From positions 62,001 to 126,000 of the forward strand of contig JAVBUO010000005.1 of assembly GCA_031555315.1 (NCBI GenBank): a stretch of 64,000 bases of DNA, read 5' to 3'. Below, in pieces: positions 18,252-25,847 of this stretch; positions within the stretch are counted from its first letter, which is position 1, and each line of letters starts with the position of its first letter. Below the pieces are notes generated by a model that did not search any database, was not told the DNA's origin, and saw only the letters and a program-made list of their open reading frames with translations. Source of the stretch: JAVBJV01 sp031555315 (GTDB lineage Bacteria; Pseudomonadota; Alphaproteobacteria; Acetobacterales; Acetobacteraceae). Made by a program: the position numbers and the translations under genes.

Positions 18252-20335
18252 CACGTGAGCGCAGTATCGACGTCGCCGCGCTGACCGAAACCGAGGCGCA
18301 GGCCGAACTGGCAGCGCTGGCGGCAGAGATCGCGCGGCACGATCAGGCATACCATCAGCTTGATGCACCCACGGTCAGCGATGCCGACTACGATGTGCTG
18401 AAGCGGCGCAACGCGGCGATCGAGGCGCGTTTCCCGTACCTGAAACGCACCGACAGTCCCAGTGACAGGGTCGGCCATGCGGTGTCGGCGACGTTTTCCA
18501 AAGTGCGGCATCGTGTGCCGATGCTGTCGCTGGATAACGCGTTCGATGACGCGGATTTCGTCGATTTCTGCGCGCGTGTACGCAGGTTCCTGGGATTGAC
18601 GGAAGGAACACCGCTGGCATTCGTGGGTGAACCGAAGATCGATGGTCTGTCGATCAGCCTGACGTACGAGAACGGGCGCTTTGTGCGCGGCGCCACGCGT
18701 GGCGATGGTGTGGAGGGTGAAGATGTCACCGCCAATCTGAAGACGCTGAAGGATCTGCCGCTGCGGCTGCCGGGCGATGCACCGGGAATGATCGAGATTC
18801 GCGGCGAAGTGTTCATGAGCAAGGCGGATTTTCTGGCACTGAACGTCGCGCAGGAAAAAGCCGGGCAGAAAATCTTTGCCAATCCGCGCAATGCCGCGGC
18901 GGGCAGTTTGCGTCAGCTCGATCATCGGATCACAGCATCGCGGCCGCTTTCGCTGTTCGCTTATGCGATGGGTGATGTCAGCGCGCCGGTGGCAGCGACG
19001 CAGTGGGAATGGTTGCAACGGTTGAAGACGTGGGGGTTTCGGGTAAATCCGCTATCGCGCCTGCTGCCGGCCGAGGCAGATGTGCGGACGTTTCAGGCCG
19101 AGGTTGCGGCAGAGCGCTCCGGGCTGGACTACGATATCGATGGGGTCGTCTACAAGGTCGACGATATTTCCCTGCAACGGCGTCTCGGTTTTGTGGGACG
19201 CGCACCGCGCTGGGCGATTGCATGGAAATTTCCGGCCGAGCAGGCGATGACGCGATTGCTCGACATCCAGATCCAGGTCGGACGCACCGGCGCGCTGACG
19301 CCGGTGGCGATTCTAGAACCGGTGAATGTCGGCGGCGTGCTGGTGTCGCGCGCCACGTTGCACAATGAAGGCGAGATCGCGCGCAAGGATGTGCGGATCG
19401 GCGACACCGTGATGCTGCAGCGCGCGGGTGATGTCATTCCACAGATCGTCGCCGTGTTGCCCGACAAACGGCCTGCCGATGCAACGCCGTTCGTGTTTCC
19501 CGACACCTGCCCGGTCTGCGGCAGCCATGCGGTGTGCCCGCCCGGCGAGGCGGTGACGCGCTGCACCGGCGGGCTGACCTGTCCGGCACAGGCGGTGGAA
19601 CGGCTGCGGCATATGGTGTCGCGCACGGCGTTCGACATCGACGGTCTGGGAGAGCGCACCATCCAGGAATTCTTCGACGACGGTCTGCTGCGCACGCCGG
19701 CCGATCTGTTCCGTCTGCACGAGCATGAAGCGGCGATTGCGCGCCGCGAGGGATGGGGCGAGACATCGGCGCGCAATCTGGTGCAGGCGATCGAGGCGCG
19801 GCGCAGTATGCCGCTGGATCGTTTCATCTTCGGGCTGGGCATCCGCCGCATCGGTGATGCCAATGCCAAGCTGCTGGCGCGTCATTACGGCAGCTATGCA
19901 CATTGGCGCGCCCAGATGATCGCAGCCATCGTCATCGGGTCCGATGCACGGCTGGAATTGGGGTCGATCAACGGCATCGGCCCGGCGATTGCCGAGGAAC
20001 TGGCGGAATTCTTCGCCGAGGAACGCAATCTGGAAACGCTCGACGCGCTGACGGCGGCGATGACGATCGGGGATGCGGTCGTGGCGCAGGCGGCCGACAA
20101 TCCGTTTGCCGGAAAAACGGTGGTGTTTACCGGCACGCTGGAAACCATGACACGACAGGAAGCCGAAGCACGCGCCGAGACATTGGGCGCCAAGGTCACG
20201 AAATCGGTCTCGCGCAAGACGGATTTTGTGATCGTCGGTGCCGATGCCGGATCGAAAGCCGCCAAGGCGGCTGAACACGGGGTCAGGATATTGAGCGAAG
20301 CGGAATGGCGCGATTGGGCGGGGATGGATTCATGA
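18248..20335 (+). CDS. ligA: NAD-dependent DNA ligase LigA
   Basis: Seals nicks in DNA using NAD+ as AMP donor. It has 695 residues with the full domain set. The Ia domain contains YHQLDAPTVSDADYD, and the adenylation lysine is in KIDG at residues 130-133. Next come the OB-fold with GRTGALTPVAILEPV, the four-cysteine zinc finger (CPVCGSH through TCPAQ), helix-hairpin-helix repeats (SINGIGPAIAEELAEF) and a C-terminal BRCT domain starting GKTVVFTGTL. It is coupled to recN by a 4-base overlap and overlaps the next small gene in the same way. Confidence 0.97.
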   Translation: MTRERSIDVAALTETEAQAELAALAAEIARHDQAYHQLDAPTVSDADYDVLKRRNAAIEARFPYLKRTDSPSDRVGHAVSATFSKVRHRVPMLSLDNAFDDADFVDFCARVRRFLGLTEGTPLAFVGEPKIDGLSISLTYENGRFVRGATRGDGVEGEDVTANLKTLKDLPLRLPGDAPGMIEIRGEVFMSKADFLALNVAQEKAGQKIFANPRNAAAGSLRQLDHRITASRPLSLFAYAMGDVSAPVAATQWEWLQRLKTWGFRVNPLSRLLPAEADVRTFQAEVAAERSGLDYDIDGVVYKVDDISLQRRLGFVGRAPRWAIAWKFPAEQAMTRLLDIQIQVGRTGALTPVAILEPVNVGGVLVSRATLHNEGEIARKDVRIGDTVMLQRAGDVIPQIVAVLPDKRPADATPFVFPDTCPVCGSHAVCPPGEAVTRCTGGLTCPAQAVERLRHMVSRTAFDIDGLGERTIQEFFDDGLLRTPADLFRLHEHEAAIARREGWGETSARNLVQAIEARRSMPLDRFIFGLGIRRIGDANAKLLARHYGSYAHWRAQMIAAIVIGSDARLELGSINGIGPAIAEELAEFFAEERNLETLDALTAAMTIGDAVVAQAADNPFAGKTVVFTGTLETMTRQEAEARAETLGAKVTKSVSRKTDFVIVGADAGSKAAKAAEHGVRILSEAEWRDWAGMDS

Positions 20336-21090
20336 CAGAAGTCACGCGTGCGGATTTTCTGCGCCTTGCCATGGCTGGCGCACTGCTACCCGTCCTGCGC
20401 GGGGCGCGGGCGCAGCATGGTGGGGATCTGTATGTCGGTCATTATATTCCACTGAATTTTCCAGATCCAGCGACGGTACGACCCGGCGTTCTGTATGCGC
20501 ACCTGCCCGCGGCGGAAGGAGATTTCTCGGGACAGATCTTTTTCCCGTTCGATGGTTGCCGCGCCTATAATGTCGGTCTGTTGCAGGGGCGGCGCGATGC
20601 GGCTGGCCTGTCGGGTACGTGGCGCGCAAGTGCTGATCCCGGCGACCCGGCGGCGGTGTTCGGAACACAGGGCAGCCAGGATATCGCACCACAGGCTTTT
20701 TCCGGGAAATTGGATGCGCCTGTACAGCCGGGTGGGTGTATAGGCGAGAATCTGCGCGACGGTGCGGAGTGGATGCTGCTGCGCATCGGGGCGGTGTGGT
20801 ATGTCGACGGGGAAACTACGTTCGCCCTCACCGTGCGAAACGGCCAGGTGGCCTGGCCCGCAATGGAGAACGCAACTTATACTTACGCGGCGCTGCTCGA
20901 TCCGGCGAATATCGGCAAGCCGGAGCAGGGCGAGGTGATCGTCTGGCAGCGTATGGGCGACGCTTTCGATACGGTCAATTTCACCAATCAGCGTCTGACG
21001 CGCGGGCGCGATTACATCGTATCGGTTCTGGTGGTGGATGAGGCATGCGATCCTCTGGCGCAAGCCTGTACACGGTTTACCTGGCGATAG
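20332..21090 (+). CDS. Exported protein of unknown function
   Basis: I do not recognise this 252-residue protein. The ATG at 20332 overlaps the ligA stop (ATGA), giving MTEVTRADFLRLAMAGALLP, an N-terminal signal-like segment ending near ARA-Q around residue 28. The TRADFL sequence resembles a Tat motif but has only one Arg, so Sec or Tat export is undecided. The mature part is rich in aromatic residues and beta-type segments (YVGHYIPLNF, QIFFPFDGCRAYNVG, YVDGETTFALTVRNG, YTYAALLDPANIG, DYIVSVLVVDEACDP). It has four cysteines, compatible with disulfides in the periplasm. It converges with the DMT transporter, overlapping it by 14 bases. Confidence 0.7.
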   Translation: MTEVTRADFLRLAMAGALLPVLRGARAQHGGDLYVGHYIPLNFPDPATVRPGVLYAHLPAAEGDFSGQIFFPFDGCRAYNVGLLQGRRDAAGLSGTWRASADPGDPAAVFGTQGSQDIAPQAFSGKLDAPVQPGGCIGENLRDGAEWMLLRIGAVWYVDGETTFALTVRNGQVAWPAMENATYTYAALLDPANIGKPEQGEVIVWQRMGDAFDTVNFTNQRLTRGRDYIVSVLVVDEACDPLAQACTRFTWR

Positions 21091-21985
21091 GTTTCGCCCG
21101 GGCGGAAGGCAGCGTCATCGCGATGACGCCGGCGATGACGCAAGGCAGGCCGATCCAGGCGGTGGGTTGCAGGGTTTCGCCAAGCACCAGCATGCTCAGC
21201 CCGACGCCGATCGGCACGCGGATATAGGCCTGTGCCGTGGCGCTGACCGATCCCAGCGTCTGTAACAGACGGAAATAGATCGCGAACGCCAGCGCGGTTG
21301 AAAACACCGCCAGCCCCAGCAATGCCCCCAGCGATCGTAACGACGGCTGCAGAGCCCAGGGATGGTCGACAGCCAGGCTGGCCGGGATGAGCAGCGCCGC
21401 GCCGCAGAGCAGCGATCCGGCGGCGGGCATGAGCGGGTCCAGCCCCACGAAATTTTTGCCGAAGATGGCCGCCGCCGCGAACGATATGGTGGCGACGATG
21501 ATCGCCAGCTGCGACCAGACTTCATCGCCCAGCCCGCCGAACGCTTCCATGCCGATGATCAGGCTGATACCCGCCAGCCCGATCACGACCCCAAGCAGCT
21601 TACGCAGGGTGACGGGTTCGTGCTGTGTGATCAGTGCGGTGATCAGGAAGGTGAAGATCGGCGTGGTAGAGTTCAGGATGATCGCCAACCCGGCATCGAC
21701 TCGCAGTTCGCTCCACGCGATCAGGGTGAAGGGGATGGCGGTGTTCAGCACGGCCTGGAACATGAACTTACTCCAGGTGCGCGGATTGAGGGGCAGACGT
21801 TGCCCGCGCAAGTGAATGACTGCCAGCAGAAACAGTCCCGCGATCAACGTGCGCCCGGCGATCAGGGTGATGGGGGGGATTGTTTCGATGCCGATTTTGA
21901 TAAAAGTGTACGAAGCCGACCATAGTGTGGCGAGCAGAAGCAGGAGTGCCAGTTCGAGCGCCGTATTGGTGTTTTGTGCAGTCAT
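21077..21985 (-). CDS. DMT superfamily (EamA-type) transporter
   Basis: Probable inner-membrane metabolite exporter of the drug/metabolite transporter superfamily; the substrate cannot be read from sequence. The 302 residues contain about ten hydrophobic helices in two EamA repeats. Repeat one has WSASYTFIKIGIETIPPITL and GRTLIAGLF. Repeat two has FGKNFVGLDPLMPAAGSLLC and ends with YIRVPIGVGLSMLVLGETLQPTAWIG split over the last helices. The ATG is at 21985. The 3' end overlaps the convergent upstream gene by 14 bases. Confidence 0.85.
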   Translation of the reverse strand: MTAQNTNTALELALLLLLATLWSASYTFIKIGIETIPPITLIAGRTLIAGLFLLAVIHLRGQRLPLNPRTWSKFMFQAVLNTAIPFTLIAWSELRVDAGLAIILNSTTPIFTFLITALITQHEPVTLRKLLGVVIGLAGISLIIGMEAFGGLGDEVWSQLAIIVATISFAAAAIFGKNFVGLDPLMPAAGSLLCGAALLIPASLAVDHPWALQPSLRSLGALLGLAVFSTALAFAIYFRLLQTLGSVSATAQAYIRVPIGVGLSMLVLGETLQPTAWIGLPCVIAGVIAMTLPSARAKPIAR

Positions 21986-22097
21986 GCAGACGTTTCCCGT
22001 TATCGGGCGAGGTTAGGGAACGTTTTTCGTTCTGCCAACCGGGGCAAACCCGATGGAAACTGGTATCATGATAAAATTCTGTGGTGGGGGCGTTGTC

Positions 22098-22409
22098 ATG
22101 AAATACGGTTGGACGGCCGTGGGTGTCTGCCTGTGGGCTTTTGGGGGCGTCATAACGGGGGCGGTTGCTGAAGATACCGGACGTGTACCGCACCCGTTCT
22201 TGTCTCCATCGCAGGATGTTGCACTTTTGCTCAAGCGTGTGGCCGAACTGAATACACGTTGCCGTGGCGGTTCGGGCGACGACCCGGACACGTTGGCAGC
22301 GTGTGATGCGCGCGATGTACTCGTCGAGGAATTGCGGGCCAGAGGGTGGTGCTACGGCCGGCCGGATGAACCCGGTTATCTGCATAACTGGCATCCGTGC
22401 GGACAGTAG
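22098..22409 (+). CDS. Small secreted four-cysteine protein
   Basis: A 103-residue product from ATG 22098, the start preferred because a G-rich ribosome-binding site precedes it and MKYGWTAVGVCLW begins a normal signal peptide. ATGs at 22053 and 22068 are also in frame. Cleavage is likely after GAVA near residue 26. The mature domain has a recognisable pattern of conserved-looking cysteines: TRCRGGSG, AACDARD, GWCYG and WHPCG. I believe this resembles a small uncharacterised proteobacterial family with the GWCYG motif, but no function is known to me. It stands alone, upstream of a strong hairpin. Confidence 0.65.
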   Translation: MKYGWTAVGVCLWAFGGVITGAVAEDTGRVPHPFLSPSQDVALLLKRVAELNTRCRGGSGDDPDTLAACDARDVLVEELRARGWCYGRPDEPGYLHNWHPCGQ

Positions 22410-22471
22410 ATGTCGCAGAGACTGCCGTGATGACGGTCGGTGATATCTGAGGTGATCGACAAGTTCCGCCA

Positions 22472-22509
22472 AGCGTTCCGGGCACCGAGAACATGTTGCC
22501 CGGAACGCT
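22472..22509. terminator. Strong hairpin between convergent genes
   Basis: A perfect 13-base inverted repeat (22472-22484 with 22497-22509, 12-base loop) sits between the small secreted protein gene and the convergent aminopeptidase P gene, five bases from the latter's stop. No good T-run follows on either strand, so it may act as a bidirectional terminator or as an mRNA 3'-end stabiliser. Confidence 0.55.
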
Positions 22510-22514
22510 GGATA

Positions 22515-24290
22515 TCATTCCCCCAGCGGGCGGCAGGCGTGTTCCAGCCAGGTGCGCGTATCCGCAGGCAGATGCGGGCCGACGGTTTCCAGAACATGTT
22601 CGTGGTAATCGTCGAGCCACGCGCGTTCGCCGGCGGTCAGCAGGTCGGCGTCGATCAGGCGCTGGTCGAACGGGGCCAGCGTGATGGTTTCGAACCGCAG
22701 GAACCGGCGGTCCGGCGGGCCGAGGTCCGATGTTTGCACGAGGATCAGGTTTTCCAGCCGGATGCCGTAGGAACCCGGCAGATAGTAACCGGGTTCATTC
22801 GACAGCAGCATGCCCGGCATCAGCGGCACCGGCGGCGCGGTGCGCGCGATACGGGCAGGCCCTTCATGCACCGACAGGTACGATCCGACGCCGTGCCCGG
22901 TGCCGTGGTCGAAGTCCAGCCCGGCCTGCCACAGCGGCGCACGCGCCAGTGCATCGATGTGCGATCCGGCGACACCTTGGGGAAACACCAGGGTGGCCAG
23001 CGCGATATGCCCCTTCAGTACGCGGGTAAAGTGGTCGCGGATATGCGCGGGGGCTGTGTCCGGCCCGGTCCAGACCGTGCGGGTGATGTCGGTGGTGCCG
23101 TCCGGGTATTGCGCGCCGGAATCGAGCAGGTAAGTTTCGTTCCTGCCCAGCGTGCGGTTGGTGTCGGGCGAGGTACGATAATGGATGATCGCGCCGTTCG
23201 GTCCTGCGCCCGAGATCGTCTCGAAGCTTGGGCCGCGGAACTCGGGCGCTTCGGCGCGGAGTTCGTGCAGGCGTTTGGCCACTGACATCTCGGTCAGCGC
23301 ACCGGAGCCGACATTCTCGTCCAGCCAGTGCAGGAACAGCGCCATTGCCACCGCATCGCGTTCGTGCGCGGTGCGCGCGCCCTGGCATTCGACATCGTTC
23401 TTGCAGGCACGCGGCAGGGCGCAGGGGTCCTGTCCCGCCACCACCGTCGCGCCGGCTTTTTCCAGATACTGCGCGAACCACAGCGGCGACCCGGCTGTGT
23501 CCATGCGCACCGTACGCCCGGCCAGACGGTCCAGCACTGCCGTCAGCTGCGTACGCGGTGTCAGCGTGACGTGATTGCCGAGATACGCGGCGACATCAGG
23601 CCCGATCTTTGCCGGATCGCAGATCAGATCGACATGCGCATCGGCGTAAACAACGGCGAAGCTGAGCACGAACGGGTTGTACGGCACGTCGGCACCACGG
23701 ATGTTCAGCAGCCAGCAGACCGAGGCGGAATCGGTCAGCATCGCGGCGTCCTGCCCGGCAGCTTTCAGGGCTGCGGCAATGTCGGCGCGCTTTTGCGCAC
23801 TGCTGCGGCCCGCGTAACTGTCGGGTTGGATGATGGCGGGGGTGACGGGGACGGGGGGGCGGTCGGTCCAGATCGTGTCTACCGGGTTTTGTGCCACCGG
23901 CACCAGCGAGACGTTGCTGCGCTTGAACTGGGCCAACCCGTCGGCGCTGATCAGCAGCGGATCGTAGCCGATGCAGGCCTGCGGTCGGGCATAGCTGCGT
24001 AGCCAGTCGGGGGCTGGTTCATTGATCATGTGCAGACGTTTCCACAGGGTGGGATCGGTTTGTGCGGCCAGTTGCAGCACATACCGCCCGTCCGAGAATA
24101 CCGCCGCACGGTCGGCCAGTACCACGGCGATGCCGGCGGAACCGGTAAAGCCCGTCATCCAGGCCAGACGGTTGGCGCTGTCGGGGATGTATTCGCCCAG
24201 ATGCTCGTCGGCGCGGCTGATGATGAAACCATCAAGCCCCTGTTTGCTCAGTTCCTGGCGCAGACGCAGCAAACGGTCGCGAATGGACAT
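22515..24290 (-). CDS. Xaa-Pro aminopeptidase (peptidase family M24B)
   Basis: Cytoplasmic metallopeptidase that removes N-terminal residues preceding proline. The open frame extends to 24542, but the ATG at 24290 (MSIRDRLLRLRQELSKQG) with a GGGAGAAACC ribosome-binding site gives 591 residues, normal for the long aminopeptidase P type. Two N-terminal creatinase-like domains precede the pita-bread domain. The metal ligands are visible: Asp in LLDSGAQYPDGTTDITRT (two), His in GTGHGVGSYLSVHEGP, Glu in SNEPGYY and Glu in IRLENL. The upstream region (24291-24492) is shared with a divergent DUF1127 gene. Confidence 0.93.
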   Translation of the reverse strand: MSIRDRLLRLRQELSKQGLDGFIISRADEHLGEYIPDSANRLAWMTGFTGSAGIAVVLADRAAVFSDGRYVLQLAAQTDPTLWKRLHMINEPAPDWLRSYARPQACIGYDPLLISADGLAQFKRSNVSLVPVAQNPVDTIWTDRPPVPVTPAIIQPDSYAGRSSAQKRADIAAALKAAGQDAAMLTDSASVCWLLNIRGADVPYNPFVLSFAVVYADAHVDLICDPAKIGPDVAAYLGNHVTLTPRTQLTAVLDRLAGRTVRMDTAGSPLWFAQYLEKAGATVVAGQDPCALPRACKNDVECQGARTAHERDAVAMALFLHWLDENVGSGALTEMSVAKRLHELRAEAPEFRGPSFETISGAGPNGAIIHYRTSPDTNRTLGRNETYLLDSGAQYPDGTTDITRTVWTGPDTAPAHIRDHFTRVLKGHIALATLVFPQGVAGSHIDALARAPLWQAGLDFDHGTGHGVGSYLSVHEGPARIARTAPPVPLMPGMLLSNEPGYYLPGSYGIRLENLILVQTSDLGPPDRRFLRFETITLAPFDQRLIDADLLTAGERAWLDDYHEHVLETVGPHLPADTRTWLEHACRPLGE

Positions 24291-24492
24291 GGTTTCTCCC
24301 AGGTTTTGACAGATCAGATTAACGGAAAATGCATAGTGTCTTCGTATAGTATGCGCAGCTTGCAAGGCAGTGCCAAGAACTCTGCGGAACACGCGGCATA
24401 GATAAAACAGTATAGTGTGCACGTGGCATAAGCTGGAACCGCAGCGATTGGGTGTGTTGCGCAGGCAGGCTGGCCTTAAAGGAATTGAAAAG

Positions 24493-24873
24493 ATGGACCC
24501 CCGTTTTACCCGGCAGGAAATGCCTTTCCTGCTGCCTGTCATCTCAGGTCATAGAAACGAAGCCGAGGCTGTACGCCTGGCGGTGATCGAAGCGCAGGAT
24601 CGGGCAATCGGACAGGTGGTGAAGACTTCCATGCGTAGTATCTGGATGCTTTTGAAGAACATGGTGCAGCTGCCGCAGCGGCGCCGGGTGTTTCTGGAAC
24701 TGAATGCACTGACCGACCGCGAACTGACGGATATCGGCCTGACGCGCACGGATATTCCGCGCGTATTCGATCGTGACTTCGCCGCCGAATTCAGTGCCGC
24801 GCGCCGTGTGCCGGTCAGGGTGGTCTCGCCGGCCAATTGCAATGCGACCGGTCACAGCAAGGCGGCCGCGTAG
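24493..24873 (+). CDS. DUF1127 (YjiS-like) domain protein
   Basis: Start 24493 (MDPRFTRQEMPF) is chosen because AAAGGAA lies upstream; the frame is open from 24415. The 126-residue product has a C-terminal DUF1127-type segment, RRRVFLELNALTDRELTDIG, followed by LTRTDIPRVF. In known members this short Arg-rich motif is linked to RNA binding and stress or phosphate/carbon adaptation, but the family is diverse and most members are only about 50 residues. The N-terminal 55 residues here are not recognised. It is followed by a strong intrinsic terminator. Confidence 0.8.
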   Translation: MDPRFTRQEMPFLLPVISGHRNEAEAVRLAVIEAQDRAIGQVVKTSMRSIWMLLKNMVQLPQRRRVFLELNALTDRELTDIGLTRTDIPRVFDRDFAAEFSAARRVPVRVVSPANCNATGHSKAAA

Positions 24874-24898
24874 TTTTTTTGCGTCTTGCGCCAGACAT

Positions 24899-24923
24899 AA
24901 AAGGCACGGTTTCGTGCCTTTTT
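24899..24923. terminator. Bidirectional intrinsic terminator
   Basis: A 10-base stem AAAAGGCACG / CGTGCCTTTT with loop GTTT is followed by TTTG on the + strand. It lies between the DUF1127 gene and the convergent prmA, and the A-tract provides a T-tract on the opposite strand as well, so it can serve both. Confidence 0.85.
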
Positions 24924-24941
24924 GTTTGCTCGCGTCATGGT

Positions 24942-25847
24942 TTACTTACGTAGAATCAGGCACGACCACGCGCCCTCGCGGATACGCGCGTGCAGCACCA
25001 GTCCGTGGCGGCGATGCGCTGCGAGTACCATGCGCATCTGCGTATTCAGCAGTCCGGCCAGAATGACGTAACCCCCTGGGGCCAGATGTGCCGCCAGGTG
25101 CTTGGCCATCAGGCACAGCGGCCGGGCCAGGATATTGGCGAAGATCAGATCATACGGCGCGGGGCGGCGCACGCGCACATCCTGCCAGCCGTCGGCGCGG
25201 ATGGCGTGGATGCGGTTTTTCAGCCCGTTGAGTTCGGCGTTTTCAGCCGTGGTACGCACCGACCAGGGTTCAATATCGGTCGCCAGTACTTTCCGGTGCA
25301 GCAGCGCAGCCGCCGCCATTGCCAGAATGCCGGAACCGGTACCCAGATCCAGAATGTTGTGCGGTTTCGTGTGGGCGATCTTCTCAAACGCGCGCAGGCA
25401 GCCGCGTGTGGAACCATGTTCGCCGGATCCGAACGCCACGCCGGCGTCCAGCGTCAGTGTGATACGGCCCGGCGTATACGGCCCGTTCAGATGTGTACCG
25501 CGAATGGCGTAACGCCGCCCGATCAGTTGTTCGGGGAATGCCGCCCGCGTGCGTTCCAGCCAGCCCTCGGTGGCGACGTCTTCACGCTGTAGAACCGGAT
25601 TCACGCCCGAGACCATGGCGGCCAGAGCACAGGCCGCCGTCAGTTTATCTTCGTTCTCGCCGGCCGATTTCACGCCGGACACGCGCCACAGGCCGGTGTC
25701 GTCGTCGACGAAGAAATCCACCGTGCCGCAGGCTTCGCCGATCGCGGCTTCCCATGCTTCCAGCGCGTCCTCGGGGATGTCGACCCAGACGGTCTCGAGT
25801 CGGGTCGCGTGCCGTCCGCTGACGGGCCAGGGGTTGCGCAGGCTCAT
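24942..25847 (-). CDS. prmA: Ribosomal protein L11 methyltransferase PrmA
   Basis: SAM-dependent enzyme that trimethylates ribosomal protein L11 (and related substrates). It has 301 residues. An N-terminal substrate-recognition domain (ALEAWEAAIGEACGTVDFF) precedes the Rossmann domain with motif I LDLGTGSGILAMAAAAL, AFGSGEHGSTRGCLRAF, ATDIEPWSV and the catalytic-loop motif FANILARPLCLMA. These match PrmA. Translation is coupled to uvrD: the prmA ATG overlaps the uvrD stop by four bases, so both genes are on one transcript. Confidence 0.93.
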   Translation of the reverse strand: MSLRNPWPVSGRHATRLETVWVDIPEDALEAWEAAIGEACGTVDFFVDDDTGLWRVSGVKSAGENEDKLTAACALAAMVSGVNPVLQREDVATEGWLERTRAAFPEQLIGRRYAIRGTHLNGPYTPGRITLTLDAGVAFGSGEHGSTRGCLRAFEKIAHTKPHNILDLGTGSGILAMAAAALLHRKVLATDIEPWSVRTTAENAELNGLKNRIHAIRADGWQDVRVRRPAPYDLIFANILARPLCLMAKHLAAHLAPGGYVILAGLLNTQMRMVLAAHRRHGLVLHARIREGAWSCLILRK

